From Kiritimatiellota bacterium (lineage in GTDB: Bacteria > Verrucomicrobiota > Kiritimatiellia > RFP12 > UBA1067): DNA of 7,950 nt. Position numbers and translations under genes: made by a program. Below are positions 5,876 through 7,950 of the stretch, in pieces. Every line of letters starts with the position of its first letter. Position 1 is the first letter of the stretch. The stretch spans positions 1 through 7,950 of the forward strand of contig WRML01000082.1 in NCBI GenBank assembly GCA_009777165.1, written 5' to 3'. The notes under the pieces were generated by a model. That model was given only the letters and a program-made list of their open reading frames with translations. It was not told the origin of the DNA and searched no databases.

Positions 5876-5880
5876 AGGGG
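5876..5880 (+). promoter_or_regulatory. Ribosome binding site of mcsA
   Basis: AGGGG ends 6 nt before the mcsA ATG at 5887, a normal Shine-Dalgarno spacing. The rest of the 107-bp gap after the lipoprotein gene shows no clear terminator hairpin. A poor promoter candidate (TTGTAG at 5827-5832 and TATTGC at 5850-5855, 17-bp spacing) is too weak to call. Confidence 0.6.
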
Positions 5881-5886
5881 TTTCAG

Positions 5887-6315
5887 ATGAAGTGCGAGAT
5901 TTGCCAGAGCGCGGATGCCGAGAAGGCCATCCGGAAAGAGGTGGGAGGGAAAGAACAGGAACTCTATGTGTGTTCCCGCTGTGCGCGGGAGGGGTACCCT
6001 GCCATTACCACGAAAAAAGTGCTGAAAAAGAAAACTGCGGCAACGACAGGGGCGGAAGTCCTGCCGGAATTGGTGGGCATGATGATTGATGCGGCGATCG
6101 AGATCATGAACCACCCGTCGCCGTCCGAGGAGTCCGTGTGCCGGCACTGCGGCATCACGCGCTCAGAGTACCGCAAGACGTCTCGGCTCGGCTGCGCGAT
6201 GTGCTATGTGGCGTTCGCAAAGGAACTCGACGGCGTGGTCGCCGACATGCACCGCCACACGCAGCACGTGGGCAAACAACCGAGACGCGGGGGGGGCGAT
6301 GACGTGGCCCTCTAA
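5887..6315 (+). CDS. mcsA: McsA-like zinc-binding activator of protein-arginine kinase
   Basis: McsA binds and activates the arginine kinase McsB. This 142-residue protein has the four CxxC pairs of the family: Cys3/Cys6 (CEIC), Cys29/Cys32 (CSRC), Cys85/Cys88 (CRHC) and Cys103/Cys106 (CAMC). The second half reads like McsA: CxxCG, then TSRLGCAMCYVAF, then HRHTQHVGKQP. A basic linker (TTKKVLKKKT, 41-50) and a helix (LPELVGMMIDAAIEIM) separate the pairs. Bacillus McsA is about 185 residues with a C-terminal UVR coiled coil. Here the protein stops just after the last zinc motif, so that coiled coil is missing. The final codons (RRGGGDDVAL) come from a G8 run and overlap the mcsB start by 17 bp. 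Direct overlap with mcsB strongly supports the assignment. Confidence 0.88.
   Translation: MKCEICQSADAEKAIRKEVGGKEQELYVCSRCAREGYPAITTKKVLKKKTAATTGAEVLPELVGMMIDAAIEIMNHPSPSEESVCRHCGITRSEYRKTSRLGCAMCYVAFAKELDGVVADMHRHTQHVGKQPRRGGGDDVAL
6289..6296. repeat. G8 run at the mcsA/mcsB overlap
   Basis: Eight G residues lie in the last codons of mcsA, two bases before the mcsB ATG. The tract may act as a G-rich ribosome-binding stretch for mcsB. Deletion of one G, or a +1 ribosomal shift, would place mcsA in the mcsB frame and give a continuous McsA-McsB polypeptide (RRGGAMTWPSN at the junction). Confidence 0.8.
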
Positions 6316-7363
6316 CACAAAGCCGAGACGGCTCTCCGTCAGGCGCATCCCCGGCGATGACATCGCGATGGGCTGCCGCGTCCGTTTGGCGCGTAACCTG
6401 AGCAGGCATGTCTTCCCTGACCGCGCGACCGGACCGCAACGCGCCGTGGTGCTGAAAAAAATCATGGGCGCCGCCCAGGCGGAAATGCCAGAGTTCACCC
6501 TTTCCTCTCTCGACACGTTCTCGGAAGAGGAGCGCCTGCTGGTGTTCGAGGAGCGGCTCATCAGCAAAGAGCTCATGGAGCGTGAGTCGGGCGCGGGGAT
6601 TATGGTGTCGAAGGATAATGCCGTCTCCGCCATGATTAATGAGGAGGATCACCTCCGCATACAGGGTTTTGCGGCATGCATGGATATCGAGACCGCATGG
6701 CGCAGGGCAGACGCGTTCGACACCCAGCTCGACGGGAGGCTGGAGTATGCGTGGTCGCCGCGCTGGGGGTACCTGACGGCATGCCCGAGCAACCTGGGGA
6801 CAGGGATGCGCGTGAGCGTGATGTTCCACCTGATCGGCCTGCGCATGACAGGGGACCTCGACGCGACCATCCGCGGGCTGGAGCGGATGCGCCTGCTGGT
6901 GCGCGGCATTTACGGCGAGGGGTCGGAGTCGTCAGGGAATATGTTCCAGGTCTCAAACATGGACACGCTGGGCATGGACGAGAACGCCATCATCACGCGC
7001 ACCAAGCGAATCTGCGAGGAGCTGGTCCGGCAGGAGCGCAACGCGCGGGCGCGTGTCATTTCCGAATCGCCGCTGGCGGTCGAGGACGCGCTGACGCGCG
7101 CGCTCTGCCTGCTGAAGAACGCGCTTCTGATGCCTTCGGGCGAGGCAGGGGAACTGCTGTCGGCAATCCGCTTCGGCGCGTCGGTCGGGCTGATCACCGA
7201 CATGACAGTCGAGGAGGTTGACCGGCTGATGATGCGGATTCAGCCCGCCCATTTGCAGAACGAGATGGCCATGACACTGTCTTCCGAACAACGTGACGAA
7301 TTTAGGGCGGTCCTGTTGACTGCCCAACTGGCAAAGGCAAATCTGAGAAAGGTGAGACGATGA
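6299..7363 (+). CDS. mcsB: Protein-arginine kinase McsB
   Basis: McsB phosphorylates arginine side chains of proteins, which in Bacillus targets them to ClpCP. The 354-residue product has the phosphagen-kinase-type fold signatures: CRVRLARN (26-33) near the N-terminus, NEEDHLRIQ (114-122) with the catalytic acidic residues, GYLTACPSNLGTGMR (157-171), and RGIYGEGSE (202-210) leading to GNMFQVSN (213-220). The C-terminal RDEFRA (332-337) matches the RDxxRA phosphoarginine-sensing motif described for McsB. Length is close to Bacillus McsB (about 363), with a shorter, divergent N-terminus. The ATG at 6299 was chosen over an earlier in-frame ATG at 6206 because the earlier region is mcsA sequence in another frame. 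It overlaps mcsA by 17 bp and meets the next gene by an ATGA overlap. Neither ctsR nor clpC is in the window. Confidence 0.94.
   Translation: MTWPSNTKPRRLSVRRIPGDDIAMGCRVRLARNLSRHVFPDRATGPQRAVVLKKIMGAAQAEMPEFTLSSLDTFSEEERLLVFEERLISKELMERESGAGIMVSKDNAVSAMINEEDHLRIQGFAACMDIETAWRRADAFDTQLDGRLEYAWSPRWGYLTACPSNLGTGMRVSVMFHLIGLRMTGDLDATIRGLERMRLLVRGIYGEGSESSGNMFQVSNMDTLGMDENAIITRTKRICEELVRQERNARARVISESPLAVEDALTRALCLLKNALLMPSGEAGELLSAIRFGASVGLITDMTVEEVDRLMMRIQPAHLQNEMAMTLSSEQRDEFRAVLLTAQLAKANLRKVRR
7348..7354 (+). promoter_or_regulatory. Ribosome binding site of the homocysteine methyltransferase gene
   Basis: AAAGGTG, inside the last codons of mcsB, ends 5 nt before the ATG at 7360. Together with the ATGA overlap it indicates translation coupled to mcsB. 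Confidence 0.55.
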
Positions 7364-7950
7364 TTCGGCTTGAAGCGTATGTGAAAGAAACGCCGCTGAT
7401 TTGCGACGGCGGCATGGGAACCCAGTTGCATGGCCTGGGGCTTCAACCAGGCGAGTGCCCGGAGCTGTGGAACGTGACGTACCCCGACCGTGTGCGCGCG
7501 GTCTATCAGGCATACCGTGACGCGGGCAGCGGCATCGTCGAGACCAACACGTTCGGCGGCAGCCGCTATAAGCTGGCGCATTACGGGCTGGCGGATCGTG
7601 TGCAGGAAATCAACCGCGCGGGGGTGGCGTTGGCACGCGAGGTCGCCGGCACCGACCAGTACGTCATGGCGAGCATGGGCCCGACCGGAGCGTTCATGGA
7701 ACCTTACGGTGATGAGACCGAGGAGGCGTTTTACGCGGCGTTCAAGGCACAGGCGTTGGCGTTCGCGGAGGGGGGGGCGGACGCGGTCATCGTCGAGACC
7801 ATGACCGCGATTGAGGAGTGCTGCGTCGGCATCCGCGCGGTACGGGAGAACACGTCCCTGACCTGTCTCGCGAGTTTCACGTTCGACCCTCAGCCCGGGG
7901 GGGGTTACGCCTCCATGATGGGCGTGACGCCAGAGCAGTTCGCGCGCGCG
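7360..7950 (+). CDS. Homocysteine S-methyltransferase family protein, N-terminal part
   Basis: The first 197 codons are present; the gene runs off the window. The sequence matches the Hcy-binding barrel that transfers a methyl group to homocysteine, as in the first module of cobalamin-dependent methionine synthase or in stand-alone homocysteine methyltransferases. Visible landmarks are CDGGMGTQLHGLGL (15-28), PGECPELWN (30-38), IVETNTFGGSRYKL (59-72), REVAG (93-97), MASMGPTGAF (103-112) and GGADAVIVETM (138-148). The zinc-binding GGCCG-type cysteines would lie further on, outside the window. The N-terminus resembles short cobalamin-linked forms rather than enterobacterial MetH, so I give no symbol. 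Its ATG overlaps the mcsB stop (ATGA), so the two are probably co-translated. The functional link between arginine phosphorylation and methionine synthesis is unclear. G8 runs at 7770-7777 and 7897-7904 lie in the reading frame. Confidence 0.88.
   Translation, partial: MIRLEAYVKETPLICDGGMGTQLHGLGLQPGECPELWNVTYPDRVRAVYQAYRDAGSGIVETNTFGGSRYKLAHYGLADRVQEINRAGVALAREVAGTDQYVMASMGPTGAFMEPYGDETEEAFYAAFKAQALAFAEGGADAVIVETMTAIEECCVGIRAVRENTSLTCLASFTFDPQPGGGYASMMGVTPEQFARA

Noticed and set aside
5467..6147. Minus-strand frame across the lipoprotein and mcsA
   Set aside because: It covers two better-supported genes, and its Pro/Ala-rich middle is the mirror of the Gly-zipper.

Overview
The window is a G+C-rich bacterial chromosomal segment holding seven protein-coding genes, two of them cut by the window edges. 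The gene content suggests an uncultured member of the PVC group (Verrucomicrobiota, Kiritimatiellota or Lentisphaerota). It combines an oversized LigA, a GH10 glycosidase of a divergent type, a small Gly-zipper lipoprotein and an McsA/McsB pair with no CtsR or ClpC beside it. This taxonomic guess is an inference from family resemblance. No rRNA, tRNA, CRISPR array, transposase or phage gene is visible.

Left part (1-2806): rsmD (minus strand, 3' end beyond the window) and ligA (plus strand) diverge from a 92-bp gap. Both have good -10 hexamers only 9-11 nt from their start codons and no clear ribosome binding site, so their mRNAs may be leaderless or nearly so. The visible distal part of rsmD carries an in-frame low-complexity block that includes an octamer repeat.

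Middle (2807-5402): an array of 10-bp repeats, readable as a 19-codon ORF, separates ligA from a membrane protein with an HELTH zinc-protease motif. That gene converges on a secreted, minus-strand GH10 enzyme with a 15-bp gap between stop codons.

Right part (5537-7950, plus strand): a Gly-zipper lipoprotein comes first, then mcsA, mcsB and the N-terminal part of a homocysteine S-methyltransferase family gene. The last three overlap or touch and look like one operon. McsA/McsB would form a protein-arginine kinase and its zinc-binding activator, which mark proteins for degradation in bacteria where this has been studied.

The most distinctive property of the DNA is a large excess of G or C homopolymers: 27 runs of at least 6, up to G13. 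Nearly all lie in coding sequence, and several form G(n)C(m) blocks. Two sit where a one-base slip would join neighbouring reading frames (mcsA to mcsB, ligA to the membrane protease). Short repeat families (AACTTTAG-like octamers and GCATTCGATT-like decamers) recur inside rsmD, downstream of ligA and in the promoter region of the GH10 gene. I see no clear new defence or mobile system. The unusual material is the homopolymers, the dispersed repeats, and an McsAB locus with no CtsR or ClpC in view, coupled to a methyltransferase.
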